The notes under the pieces were generated by a model that searched no databases, was not told where the DNA came from, and saw only the letters and a list, made by a program, of their open reading frames with translations. From Cytophagaceae bacterium (GTDB taxonomy: Bacteria; Bacteroidota; Bacteroidia; Cytophagales; Flexibacteraceae): a DNA stretch of 64,000 nt. The DNA lies in NCBI GenBank assembly GCA_027490155.1, contig JAIXYP010000069.1, positions 186,001-250,000 of the forward strand, in the 5' to 3' direction. Every line of letters starts with the position of its first letter. Position 1 is the first letter of the stretch. This document shows positions 8,866 through 16,261 of this stretch, in pieces. The position numbers and the translations under genes were made by a program.

Positions 8866-9690
8866 ATGAAGAAGTTAGTACTAAACCTATTAGCAGGTCT
8901 TGTTTTCAGTAGCTCCATCCTGTTGGTGGGCTATCATTCCTCGGTCTTTTCCAATGGTAGCGGACCTCCAGTGGGCCGTACTGGTGGCCTAGGCGAGGCA
9001 ACCTGCATCTCTGGTGGTTGCCATGCTGGCACAGTACTCCAGAGCCCTACTACGCTCAGCGTTAGCTTTAGCACGCAAAACTATACCCCCGGTGGTCCGC
9101 CAGTGACTGTCACCGTGACCAATGCAGGTACCGCTGGTGGCAGGTTTGGTTTCCAAGTCAAGTCTGTAACTTCGGCCAATGTTCAGGCAGGCTCTATGAC
9201 AGCCGGTACTGGACAGCGTGTCAGTAGTTCTGGTGGCCGTCAATACCTTGGCCATAGCACACCTAACACAACTGGTGTTTGGTCCTTCCAATGGACCCCT
9301 CCTGCGACTAATGTCGGCGATGTTTTGTTTTTTGTCGCTAGCCACAATGGTCCTAGCCAAGGTCGGTCGACAGTTAGTACGGGCGCAGTAGCCCTATCGC
9401 CTAGTCCTGTGGCTTTGCCAAGTCCGATTGCTAGCTCTTCTGTCCGGATATTCCCGAACCCAGCTACAGAGCATGCTGTTATTGGCTATGCCCTAGACAA
9501 GGAAGCTGATGTCACTGTTCAGATCATGTCGCTCAAAGGCCAGATGGTCAGCACTTATAGTTTGGGTAATCAATCGGTTGGTGATCAGAGCTTTAAGTTG
9601 CCACTAAGTGGTCATATTGCTGCAGGCCAATACGTCATTCGGTTGGTAGCAAATGGTGCTGTCCAGAGCCACAAGCTTGTTGTTTTGTAA
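8866..9690 (+). CDS. T9SS-exported protein with choice-of-anchor V (Reeler-like) domain
   Basis: This 274-residue protein has a signal peptide (KKLVLNLLAGLVFSSSILLVG), then a segment GRTGGLGEATC-x4-CH (C47, C52, H53) followed by a beta-sandwich domain rich in Thr/Val/Gly. This arrangement is that of the choice-of-anchor V family, whose start usually carries a C-x2-CH haem-like motif; here it is C-x4-CH. The last 75 residues are a T9SS type A sorting domain (VRIFPNPATEHAVI ... GQYVIRLVANGAVQSHKLVVL). It is expected on the cell surface or secreted. Its function is unknown; haem binding is possible but unproven. Confidence 0.85.
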   Translation: MKKLVLNLLAGLVFSSSILLVGYHSSVFSNGSGPPVGRTGGLGEATCISGGCHAGTVLQSPTTLSVSFSTQNYTPGGPPVTVTVTNAGTAGGRFGFQVKSVTSANVQAGSMTAGTGQRVSSSGGRQYLGHSTPNTTGVWSFQWTPPATNVGDVLFFVASHNGPSQGRSTVSTGAVALSPSPVALPSPIASSSVRIFPNPATEHAVIGYALDKEADVTVQIMSLKGQMVSTYSLGNQSVGDQSFKLPLSGHIAAGQYVIRLVANGAVQSHKLVVL

Positions 9691-9714
9691 CAAAACACCT
9701 ACACAAGGTATTTT

Positions 9715-9749
9715 AAAAGGGTGGTGGGCTTAAGCTCGTCACCCTTTTT
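9715..9749 (+). terminator. Intrinsic terminator after the anchor V protein
   Basis: AAGGGTG (9717-9723) pairs with CACCCTT (9740-9746), with T residues continuing to 9749. It lies between the T9SS protein stop and the start of the polyprenyl synthetase gene. Confidence 0.7.
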
Positions 9750-9867
9750 GGTTTTAGTGCTTTCGGTTTGGCCAAATGGTGGGCCAATAAGCATCCAAAA
9801 CTTTGACAATTATCTTGACTCGCTTTGCAAACTGTGGTGCATTTTGGCCGTAAGTTTGTCCCTAACA

Positions 9868-10842
9868 ATGCCGCTCACAATAGCTGACATACAGGCGCCA
9901 ATCACGGAGGAAATCGTGGTGTTCGAGCGCAAGTTCAAGGACCTTATGAAAAGTCGGGTCATGCTGCTGGACCAGATCATGGGCTACATCGTGAAGCGCA
10001 AGGGAAAGCAGCTGCGGCCTATGTTCGTCTTCTTGGTCGCCCAAATGAACGGTGGGGTGACAGAAGCTACCTACCGTGGGGCAGCGCTCATCGAATTATT
10101 GCATACGGCCACGTTGGTCCATGACGATGTGGTGGATGACTCGAACTATCGCCGTGGATTCTTTTCGGTCAATGCCCTCTGGAAAAATAAGATTGCAGTC
10201 TTGGTCGGGGATTATTTGTTGAGCCGTGGTTTGCTACTGAGCATCGATCATGGGGACTTTAACCTCCTGCGCCTAGTCAGCAATGCCGTGCGTGAAATGA
10301 GCGAAGGCGAACTGCTCCAGATGGAGAAAGCCCGTCGGCTGGACATTAGCGAAGATGTCTACTACGAAGTTATTAGGCAGAAAACTGCTTCTTTGATTGC
10401 CTCCTGCTGTGCTGTTGGGGCCGAAAGTGCCAACGCAAGCCCAGAGCAAGTAGCCCAGATGCGTAGATTCGGCGAATTAGCCGGGATGGCCTTCCAGATA
10501 AAGGATGACCTCTTTGACTATGGTACCGCCGAGGTAGGTAAACCACTCGGCATTGATATCAAGGAAAAGAAGATGACCCTGCCGCTGATCTATGCGCTGC
10601 AACAGGCCAGCTGGCTAGAGAAACAGCAGATCATCTTCATGATCAGGAACCAAAGCAACAAACCCAAAAAGGTAGCCGAGGTGATCGACTTCGTGAAACG
10701 CAAGGGCGGGATGGAATATGCCACTACCCGCATGAACGGTTTCTACCAAGAGGCTAAGGACCTACTTGGGTTGTGGCCAGAAAGCCAGTACCGCAAATCC
10801 TTGGAAGATCTGTTGGCGTTCACGATTGCACGGACGAAGTAG
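9868..10842 (+). CDS. Polyprenyl synthetase (trans-isoprenyl diphosphate synthase)
   Basis: From the ATG at 9868 the product has 324 residues, normal for octaprenyl/heptaprenyl-type synthases. The first Asp-rich motif is HDDVVDD (D86-D87-x2-D90) and the second is KDDLFDY (D213-D214-x2-D217); GKQLRP (46-51) supplies the conserved basic substrate site. It condenses isopentenyl diphosphate units onto an allylic primer, probably for menaquinone side chains. An upstream extension of 49 codons covers the preceding terminator and is not credible. Product chain length cannot be read reliably. Confidence 0.93.
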   Translation: MPLTIADIQAPITEEIVVFERKFKDLMKSRVMLLDQIMGYIVKRKGKQLRPMFVFLVAQMNGGVTEATYRGAALIELLHTATLVHDDVVDDSNYRRGFFSVNALWKNKIAVLVGDYLLSRGLLLSIDHGDFNLLRLVSNAVREMSEGELLQMEKARRLDISEDVYYEVIRQKTASLIASCCAVGAESANASPEQVAQMRRFGELAGMAFQIKDDLFDYGTAEVGKPLGIDIKEKKMTLPLIYALQQASWLEKQQIIFMIRNQSNKPKKVAEVIDFVKRKGGMEYATTRMNGFYQEAKDLLGLWPESQYRKSLEDLLAFTIARTK

Positions 10843-10919
10843 GTAGTGCCTGTTTTTGGCGCTTCAAGCCTATTCCTCATCATCACAGATGGCAGCTAGT
10901 AACCGCGTTTTGCAGATAA

Positions 10920-12047
10920 TTAGGCGACCGTCTTAGGCTTGAGGCTGAGCATAGGTTTTTCGATAAAATGCCAGCTTAGCATTGCAAAAGGCAAGGTTGC
11001 CAAAACTGATATGGTGATATACCAACCAACAGAAACACTTGTCCCGATTATGGCCATGACCATTTGCTGGACTGGCATGCCGTAGATGTAGATGCCATAA
11101 GAATAATCATTATTACCTAACGGATGCTTGACGAATGCCGCGGTAGGCAAATAGCTTAGCCAGAATATAATCACACCCGATAGGGGAGCAGTGAAGCCGG
11201 CTAAATTAAGGCCCGGAAATTGATGTATTACTACTGTTAGGGCAAGGGCCAAGCCAGCATGCCATCCTTTTATCTGAATATTCTTCTGGAATAAGTTATA
11301 AACAATACCCGTCATGAAAAGGGCCACAAATGTTAACAATTTTGTCGTTGCTAGGTCCGTGTAGATCAAGACATACTCCAGTTTGTGGGACAGTGGGTAG
11401 AATTGCAAGGCTGTGATCAACACCAGTAAAAAGACATAGAGGCCAAGCATAATACCACGACTACGGATGATGCCAATGAGGCTGAATACCGCAACCATAA
11501 TATAGCAGGTAAACTCGTAACGCAAGGTCCAGAGCGAACCATTGATCTCGGGCAAAGGATTTTGGCTAAAAACCCCAGGTAGCTCGCTTCCTAGTTTGTA
11601 CATGGAAATGCTTGCTAGGTAATGCCAAGTGCCAGGCTCTGAAAAGTAGGTCGCAACTGGTAATTTGCTAAATGCCGGACCCATCAATAGGGCAGACAAA
11701 AACACACAAACTGCCAAGCCAGGTATAATTCGTAATAGTCGTTTCTGCCAATATATCCATTGTGACGAATTCGATATGATGCTTTTGCTGATCAGAAACC
11801 CTGATATGACAAAAAAGACTTCTACACCTAGGTTTCCTGCATTGATCTGAAGGAAATGCCAAAAGCTCCAGAGTTGAGTCCCGAGCCAGCTATCACTGGT
11901 CTGGACCGACGTGTCATAACCATACAGAATGAATCCGTGGGCAAAAATGACTAGGGTAGCAGAAATGAGCCTAAGTACATCGAAGTTATTGACAAGAGAG
12001 GGCTTAGGGATGGGGCTCAAGATGATTGGTATTTTAAATGGCTTCAA
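10920..12047 (-). CDS. Acyltransferase family 3 membrane protein
   Basis: The 375-residue protein is an integral membrane acyltransferase (OafA/YrhL/NodX type). It has the family start FDVLRLISATLVIFAHGF with the conserved Arg and His, the GVEVFFVISGFLISKSI motif around residues 74-90, and about ten transmembrane segments. Such enzymes O-acylate cell-surface sugars, LPS or peptidoglycan from a cytoplasmic acyl donor. No SGNH domain is fused. It is divergently placed from the next gene. Confidence 0.9.
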   Translation of the reverse strand: MKPFKIPIILSPIPKPSLVNNFDVLRLISATLVIFAHGFILYGYDTSVQTSDSWLGTQLWSFWHFLQINAGNLGVEVFFVISGFLISKSIISNSSQWIYWQKRLLRIIPGLAVCVFLSALLMGPAFSKLPVATYFSEPGTWHYLASISMYKLGSELPGVFSQNPLPEINGSLWTLRYEFTCYIMVAVFSLIGIIRSRGIMLGLYVFLLVLITALQFYPLSHKLEYVLIYTDLATTKLLTFVALFMTGIVYNLFQKNIQIKGWHAGLALALTVVIHQFPGLNLAGFTAPLSGVIIFWLSYLPTAAFVKHPLGNNDYSYGIYIYGMPVQQMVMAIIGTSVSVGWYITISVLATLPFAMLSWHFIEKPMLSLKPKTVA

Positions 12048-12181
12048 TTGTGGCTAGAAGTGGATAGCAACTTCCCAAATAGCAAATTGTCTAGCAACAT
12101 GACTTGCAGGCGCAAAGTAAAGCAATAGGGGCAATAAAGCGTTCGCATTCGGAGGGGCAATACCACAAGGTATTGGTTGCC

Positions 12182-12736
12182 ATGATGCCTGGCATGAGAC
12201 CTGACTGGGAATTTGAGGACATTTTCGTTGGGCGATTGCCGAAGATGGAATTCGGCAGTCAGTGCCCAACTTTGCTATGCGATAACATTGTCCAAACTAT
12301 TTTAACCTCTATACTTATGATGTCTCCTGAGTCCAAACTTGTGCGGCAATACCTGATCGATGTAGCCAACGGACCAGAAGATCAGTATGTGTCCTATGAT
12401 GAGCTAGCTGCCCATTGTAACCAAAATCTCAAGCGTAAGACAGAATTCTTGCCTCGGCATATCTCGAGCATTCTGATTGAGGTTATGTCCATTGAGCACG
12501 TCTCTGACAGGCCCCTACTGGTATTTTTGGCCAGGGAGTATAAGTTTGTGCCGAAGATAGATTATCGTGTGACGGGCTATTGTCTTGAGTGGAATATACG
12601 ACCATTGGACGAGCTTGCTGATCCTCAGTTTGCGTCCCTAGAGGCTAAGCGTGTTTTTGAGTTTTGGCGCAACCCTGACAATTATGCTCAGTTTCGGGAG
12701 CTACCAAAGTCGCGTAGTGAGTTCTTTAAGGAATGA
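12182..12736 (+). CDS. Hypothetical protein, no family recognised
   Basis: The frame is open from a TTG at 12104, but the first ATG pair is at 12182/12185, which gives about 184 residues and leaves room for a divergent promoter region. The protein has no signal peptide or membrane segment. It is mixed alpha/beta in character, with acidic and aromatic residues and a basic C-terminus (RELPKSRSEFFKE). I recognise no motif. It stands alone between the acyltransferase and the Old Yellow Enzyme gene. Confidence 0.55.
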   Translation: MMPGMRPDWEFEDIFVGRLPKMEFGSQCPTLLCDNIVQTILTSILMMSPESKLVRQYLIDVANGPEDQYVSYDELAAHCNQNLKRKTEFLPRHISSILIEVMSIEHVSDRPLLVFLAREYKFVPKIDYRVTGYCLEWNIRPLDELADPQFASLEAKRVFEFWRNPDNYAQFRELPKSRSEFFKE

Positions 12737-12779
12737 TTTGAGGATTGCCATAAGACCCAGATGCCTCCCGGTACCGCAT

Positions 12780-12816
12780 AAAAAAGCCAAGTCCGTTGAT
12801 TAAACGAACTTGGCTC
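12780..12816 (-). terminator. Intrinsic terminator of the Old Yellow Enzyme gene
   Basis: Read on the minus strand, AGCCAAGTTCG and CGGACTTGGCT form an 11-bp stem with one G-T pair, followed by six T residues. It sits about 28 bp past the stop codon at 12844. It may also stop the convergent gene ending at 12736. Confidence 0.75.
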
Positions 12817-12843
12817 TGGTTTCAGACCTAGGCTAGAGGGGGA

Positions 12844-13950
12844 TTAAGCCCCGAAAACAGGATAGTCAGAGTAGCCTTTTTCGTCGTGGGTGTAGAGCAA
12901 ATTGGGGTCAAAGGCTGCAAGCGCATGGCCAGCTGTAACACGCGCTACAAAGTCTGGGTTACCGATTAGGGGGCGGCCAAAAGCGACCAAGTCACCCTTG
13001 TCAGCAATAAGATCCGCCTCTGCCTTCGCCGCATCATATCCACCAGATAGGATGAAGGTTTGTTTAAAAGCAGCACGCAGATCGCTCGTCAGGTTAGCAG
13101 GTAGAGCAGGGGCACCCATGGCTTCATGGTTGACGAGGTGGAGGTAAACCAAGCCAAGATCGTTAAGGCCTTTGACTAGGGCCAAGAACTGGTCATCAAT
13201 ACCTTCGAAAGACCCTAGGCCATTGAAAACACCATAAGGGGAGATACGGATGCCGGTACGGTCAGCACCAATAGCCGCTGCAACTGCTTTGGCAACTTCG
13301 AGGACAAAACGATTGCGGTTCTCGGCGGTACCACCATAGTTATCTGTACGGTGGTTGCTGATTGGGTTCAGGAACTGCTCGAGCAGATACCCGTTAGCGG
13401 CATGCAGTTCAACGCCGTCAAGGCCAGCTTCGATAGCGAGTTTGGCGCTGTTAACGTACTCAGCAATAACGGCCTCGATCTCGGCAGTTTCTAATGCACG
13501 CGGAGTTGGTTCGGCCTGTGTGCTCATAGTTGAGTCCGTCCACATTTGGCCGCCACTGCTTAAAGCGGATGGGGCAATGATCTCAGCACCAGTCGGCAGA
13601 TTATCTTGGTGACCAACACGGCCAGTGTGCATCAGTTGGACAAAGATTTTGCCACCGGCCTTATGGACAGCATCGGCAACGAGGCTCCAACCATTTGCTT
13701 GTTCTTGATTATATAGGCCCGGGATGCGCGCATAGCCCAGACCATTGGGGCTAGGGGAGGTGCCCTCAGTAATAATGAGGCCAACAGAGGCACGCTGGTG
13801 GTAATAGGTGGCCATCAATGGGTTGGGGACATTACCGATGGCACGGCTGCGCGTCATTGGGGCCATCACGATGTGGTTAGACAAGGTGATAGGGCCAAGT
13901 TGGTAGGTGCTGAGCAATGTGGCCAGCGATGGGGTGGTTGCGGTACTCAT
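12844..13950 (-). CDS. Old Yellow Enzyme family alkene reductase (NADH:flavin oxidoreductase)
   Basis: The 368-residue FMN-dependent TIM-barrel enzyme starts with LGPITLSNHIVMAPMTRSRA, as in NemA and xenobiotic reductases. It has QLMHTGRVGH, the substrate-anion-binding pair in ELHAANGYLLEQFLNP (His-x2-Asn), the RTDNYGGTAENR signature and FGRPLIGNPDFV near the C-terminus. These soluble enzymes reduce activated alkenes, maleimides and nitro compounds with NAD(P)H, often as an electrophile-stress response. A palindrome over the predicted promoter suggests regulation. Confidence 0.93.
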   Translation of the reverse strand: MSTATTPSLATLLSTYQLGPITLSNHIVMAPMTRSRAIGNVPNPLMATYYHQRASVGLIITEGTSPSPNGLGYARIPGLYNQEQANGWSLVADAVHKAGGKIFVQLMHTGRVGHQDNLPTGAEIIAPSALSSGGQMWTDSTMSTQAEPTPRALETAEIEAVIAEYVNSAKLAIEAGLDGVELHAANGYLLEQFLNPISNHRTDNYGGTAENRNRFVLEVAKAVAAAIGADRTGIRISPYGVFNGLGSFEGIDDQFLALVKGLNDLGLVYLHLVNHEAMGAPALPANLTSDLRAAFKQTFILSGGYDAAKAEADLIADKGDLVAFGRPLIGNPDFVARVTAGHALAAFDPNLLYTHDEKGYSDYPVFGA

Positions 13951-14019
13951 AGGTCCTGCGAGTCGGGGGGTGTAGTGGTTTATTGTTTGCTGTTACGATG
14001 GGGGCTCCAGCAATGGACG

Positions 14020-14051
14020 CAAAGCTAAGCGAAATATGTATGTTGCAACAT
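14020..14051 (-). promoter_or_regulatory. Putative promoter and 12-bp palindrome upstream of the Old Yellow Enzyme gene
   Basis: On the minus strand TAGCTTTG (14027-14020) matches TAnnTTTG exactly. With an 18-bp spacer the -33 region reads GTTG. The -33 region lies inside the perfect palindrome ATGTTGCAACAT (14040-14051), a candidate operator. The promoter part is moderate evidence because the -33 element is imperfect. Confidence 0.45.
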
Positions 14052-14176
14052 GTAAATTTAGAAATTGCCCCAATTGCACCGCAGATTGGCGATTTGGTGC
14101 TCAAGTGCTATTTGCTGTGATGCTTTTAGACTAACACTCTTATTTGATCAAGAACTACGCCTAGTTTATGTTCTAG

Positions 14177-14216
14177 CAAAAAGAAAGGGAGCAACCATCC
14201 GGATGGCTGCTCCCTT
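14177..14216 (-). terminator. Intrinsic terminator of the aldehyde dehydrogenase gene
   Basis: Read on the minus strand, GGGAGCAGCCATCC pairs with GGATGGTTGCTCCC (14-bp stem, one G-T pair) and is followed by TTTCTTTTTG. It lies 27 bp past the stop at 14243. Confidence 0.85.
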
Positions 14217-14242
14217 CGGAGACGTAAAACCTTGAAACCCCG

Positions 14243-15874
14243 TTACAGGATGTAGTGCGTGCTTAGGAACTTGCTAGTGTGCTCTGAGACAATTTCGTTC
14301 AGGATGCGTTTGTTGTCCTCTGTTTGTTTGGTGGCTACCAAGGTCCGGATACTAAAGGATCGGAGGGCATCATAAACTGAGAGGGTACCCTCGGCACTAT
14401 CCTTACGACCTGTGAAAGGGAAAACATCGGGACCACGTTGGCATTGGGCGTTGATGTTGACACGGCAGACTTGGTTAACCAATGGGTCGATCAGTGTGGC
14501 AAGCTGGTGGCTATCCCGACCGAAAATACTAACCTGTTGGCCATGGTCTGAGTCGATGAGGTACTGGATAGGCTCCTGGACATCATCAAATGGTACGATC
14601 GGGATTACAGGGCCGAACTGCTCCTCGTCATAAAGGCGCATGTTGGATGATACTGGATAGACGACAGCTGGGAACACCAATCCGTTGAAGGCCTGCCCAC
14701 CTGTGGTGTTGATGACCATAGCGCCCTTTTGTTTGGCATCAGCGATCAGCTCAGCCAAGTAGCCGGGTTTGTTAGGTTCTGGTAGGGGGGTGATGCTGAC
14801 TTTATCCGTCCAGGGCATGCCGACTTGTTGCTCTTCGACTGCTTTGCTGAGGGCTTGTACAAACTTGTCAGCAATCGAGCGGTGTACCCACAAGATCTTT
14901 AGGGCGGTGCAACGCTGGCCATTAAACGACAAGGTACCGAGGATACATTCTTTGACAGTCAGATCGAGGTCGGCATCGGGAAGGACAATGCCAGCGTTTT
15001 TGGCATCCAGCCCGAATATGGTCCTGAGACGATTGCTTTTAGGGTGGCTTTTCTTGAGCTCATCGGCTACACGGCTGCTACCGATTAGGGCTAGGCAATT
15101 GACCAAACCAGTGTGCATCAGGACAGGTACAACTGAGTTGCCACGCCCGTAGACAGTATTGACGACCCCTGCAGGGAAGCATGTGCGGAAGGCTTCTAGC
15201 AACGGGAAGTGCAGGAGCGTACCATGCTTGGGTGGCTTGAACAAGATCGTGTTGCCCATTAGTAGGGCCGGGATCAGGACCGTGAACGTCTCGTTTAGCG
15301 GGTAGTTGAACGGTCCCATACATAGGACAACACCTAGGGGCGCACGGCGAACTTGGGCAATGATGCCTTGCTCAATCGTGAAACGGGAGCCAGCACGGTC
15401 CATTTCTTTGAGCTCGTCGATGGTGGCGACGATGTACTCAACGGTCCGGTCAAACTCCTTGACAGCATCGCCATGGCTTTTGCCGATCTCCCACATCAGG
15501 AGCTTGACGACTTCGTCCTTGACGGCAATCATCTTTTTGGTGAAAGCATCCATACAGGCAATGCGCCCAGCGATGCTCATCGTTGGCCACTCGCCACGGC
15601 CATGGTCGTATGCCTTGACGGCGGCATCTAGTGCTTCGAGTGCTTCAGTGGGGCCTAGTAGCGGGTAGCTCCCGACCTCTACGGGCTTGAAACCATCGTC
15701 AGTGTTATAGCCTAGGGCCGAGGTGACGGTATGGGTGGCACCTGCCCAAGTCCGCATTTGCCCATCGACTAGGTAGGTGTCTTGATGGAGGGGACCATTG
15801 AGCCGGGCGTAGTCCGGTACATCTTGCTCTGTTTTGGGGAAGGCGTCAGAAAGCCTTGGATTGGGGGTATTCAT
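14243..15874 (-). CDS. NADP-dependent glyceraldehyde-3-phosphate dehydrogenase-like aldehyde dehydrogenase
   Basis: From the ATG at 15874 the product has 543 residues and the aldehyde dehydrogenase fold. It has MGPFNYPLNETFTVLIPALL and FKPPKHG for cofactor binding and the nucleophile in SFNGQRCTA. The usual general-base motif ELGGK is not found; the equivalent stretch is FGLDAKNAGIVLPDADL. This version with a GL(E/D)AKN segment and about 540 residues is what I know from Bacteroidota proteins annotated as non-phosphorylating NADP-GAPDH. It would oxidise glyceraldehyde 3-phosphate to 3-phosphoglycerate with NADPH formation. It is divergent from altronate dehydratase. A 15-codon upstream extension is less likely. 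Confidence 0.8.
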   Translation of the reverse strand: MNTPNPRLSDAFPKTEQDVPDYARLNGPLHQDTYLVDGQMRTWAGATHTVTSALGYNTDDGFKPVEVGSYPLLGPTEALEALDAAVKAYDHGRGEWPTMSIAGRIACMDAFTKKMIAVKDEVVKLLMWEIGKSHGDAVKEFDRTVEYIVATIDELKEMDRAGSRFTIEQGIIAQVRRAPLGVVLCMGPFNYPLNETFTVLIPALLMGNTILFKPPKHGTLLHFPLLEAFRTCFPAGVVNTVYGRGNSVVPVLMHTGLVNCLALIGSSRVADELKKSHPKSNRLRTIFGLDAKNAGIVLPDADLDLTVKECILGTLSFNGQRCTALKILWVHRSIADKFVQALSKAVEEQQVGMPWTDKVSITPLPEPNKPGYLAELIADAKQKGAMVINTTGGQAFNGLVFPAVVYPVSSNMRLYDEEQFGPVIPIVPFDDVQEPIQYLIDSDHGQQVSIFGRDSHQLATLIDPLVNQVCRVNINAQCQRGPDVFPFTGRKDSAEGTLSVYDALRSFSIRTLVATKQTEDNKRILNEIVSEHTSKFLSTHYIL

Positions 15875-16261
15875 GTCGATAAAATCAAAAAAACAGCTTC
15901 TAAAGGCTATGCTGACCAAGTCTCGGGATCCAGAGAGGCTTCAAGCGTATTGGGCAGTTGGCTTCCGCAGGACCAAACCTAGGCCGGGTTAGGGCTTTGG
16001 ACCTCGTCTTTGTCAGGGCCAATTAACAACTAATGTCCCAACATATTGCCTCAAATTCTGTCAAAAGTAGCTTGACGTACCTGGACTGTTGGCAGCATAG
16101 CTTTGTTGGGCTGTTTGGGTGCTTCTGGTTATGACTGTAGGACAGACTATGGTGGCCTACATTGTTGTCCTAGGCCTGCAAACATCATGCAAGTATGGTG
16201 GTCAGGGGCTGGTAGGGCCAAAAAAATCAGCTTAATTTGCAGCCACGCTTAGATACCAACC
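15875..16261. other. Divergent intergenic region between the aldehyde dehydrogenase and altronate dehydratase genes
   Basis: This 387-bp stretch contains no convincing gene. It should hold the promoters of both divergent genes. TAGGTTTG on the minus strand (15981-15974) fits the Bacteroidota -7 element, but no TTTG is found 19 bp upstream, so it is only a weak candidate. No RNA gene or repeat is seen. Confidence 0.4.
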
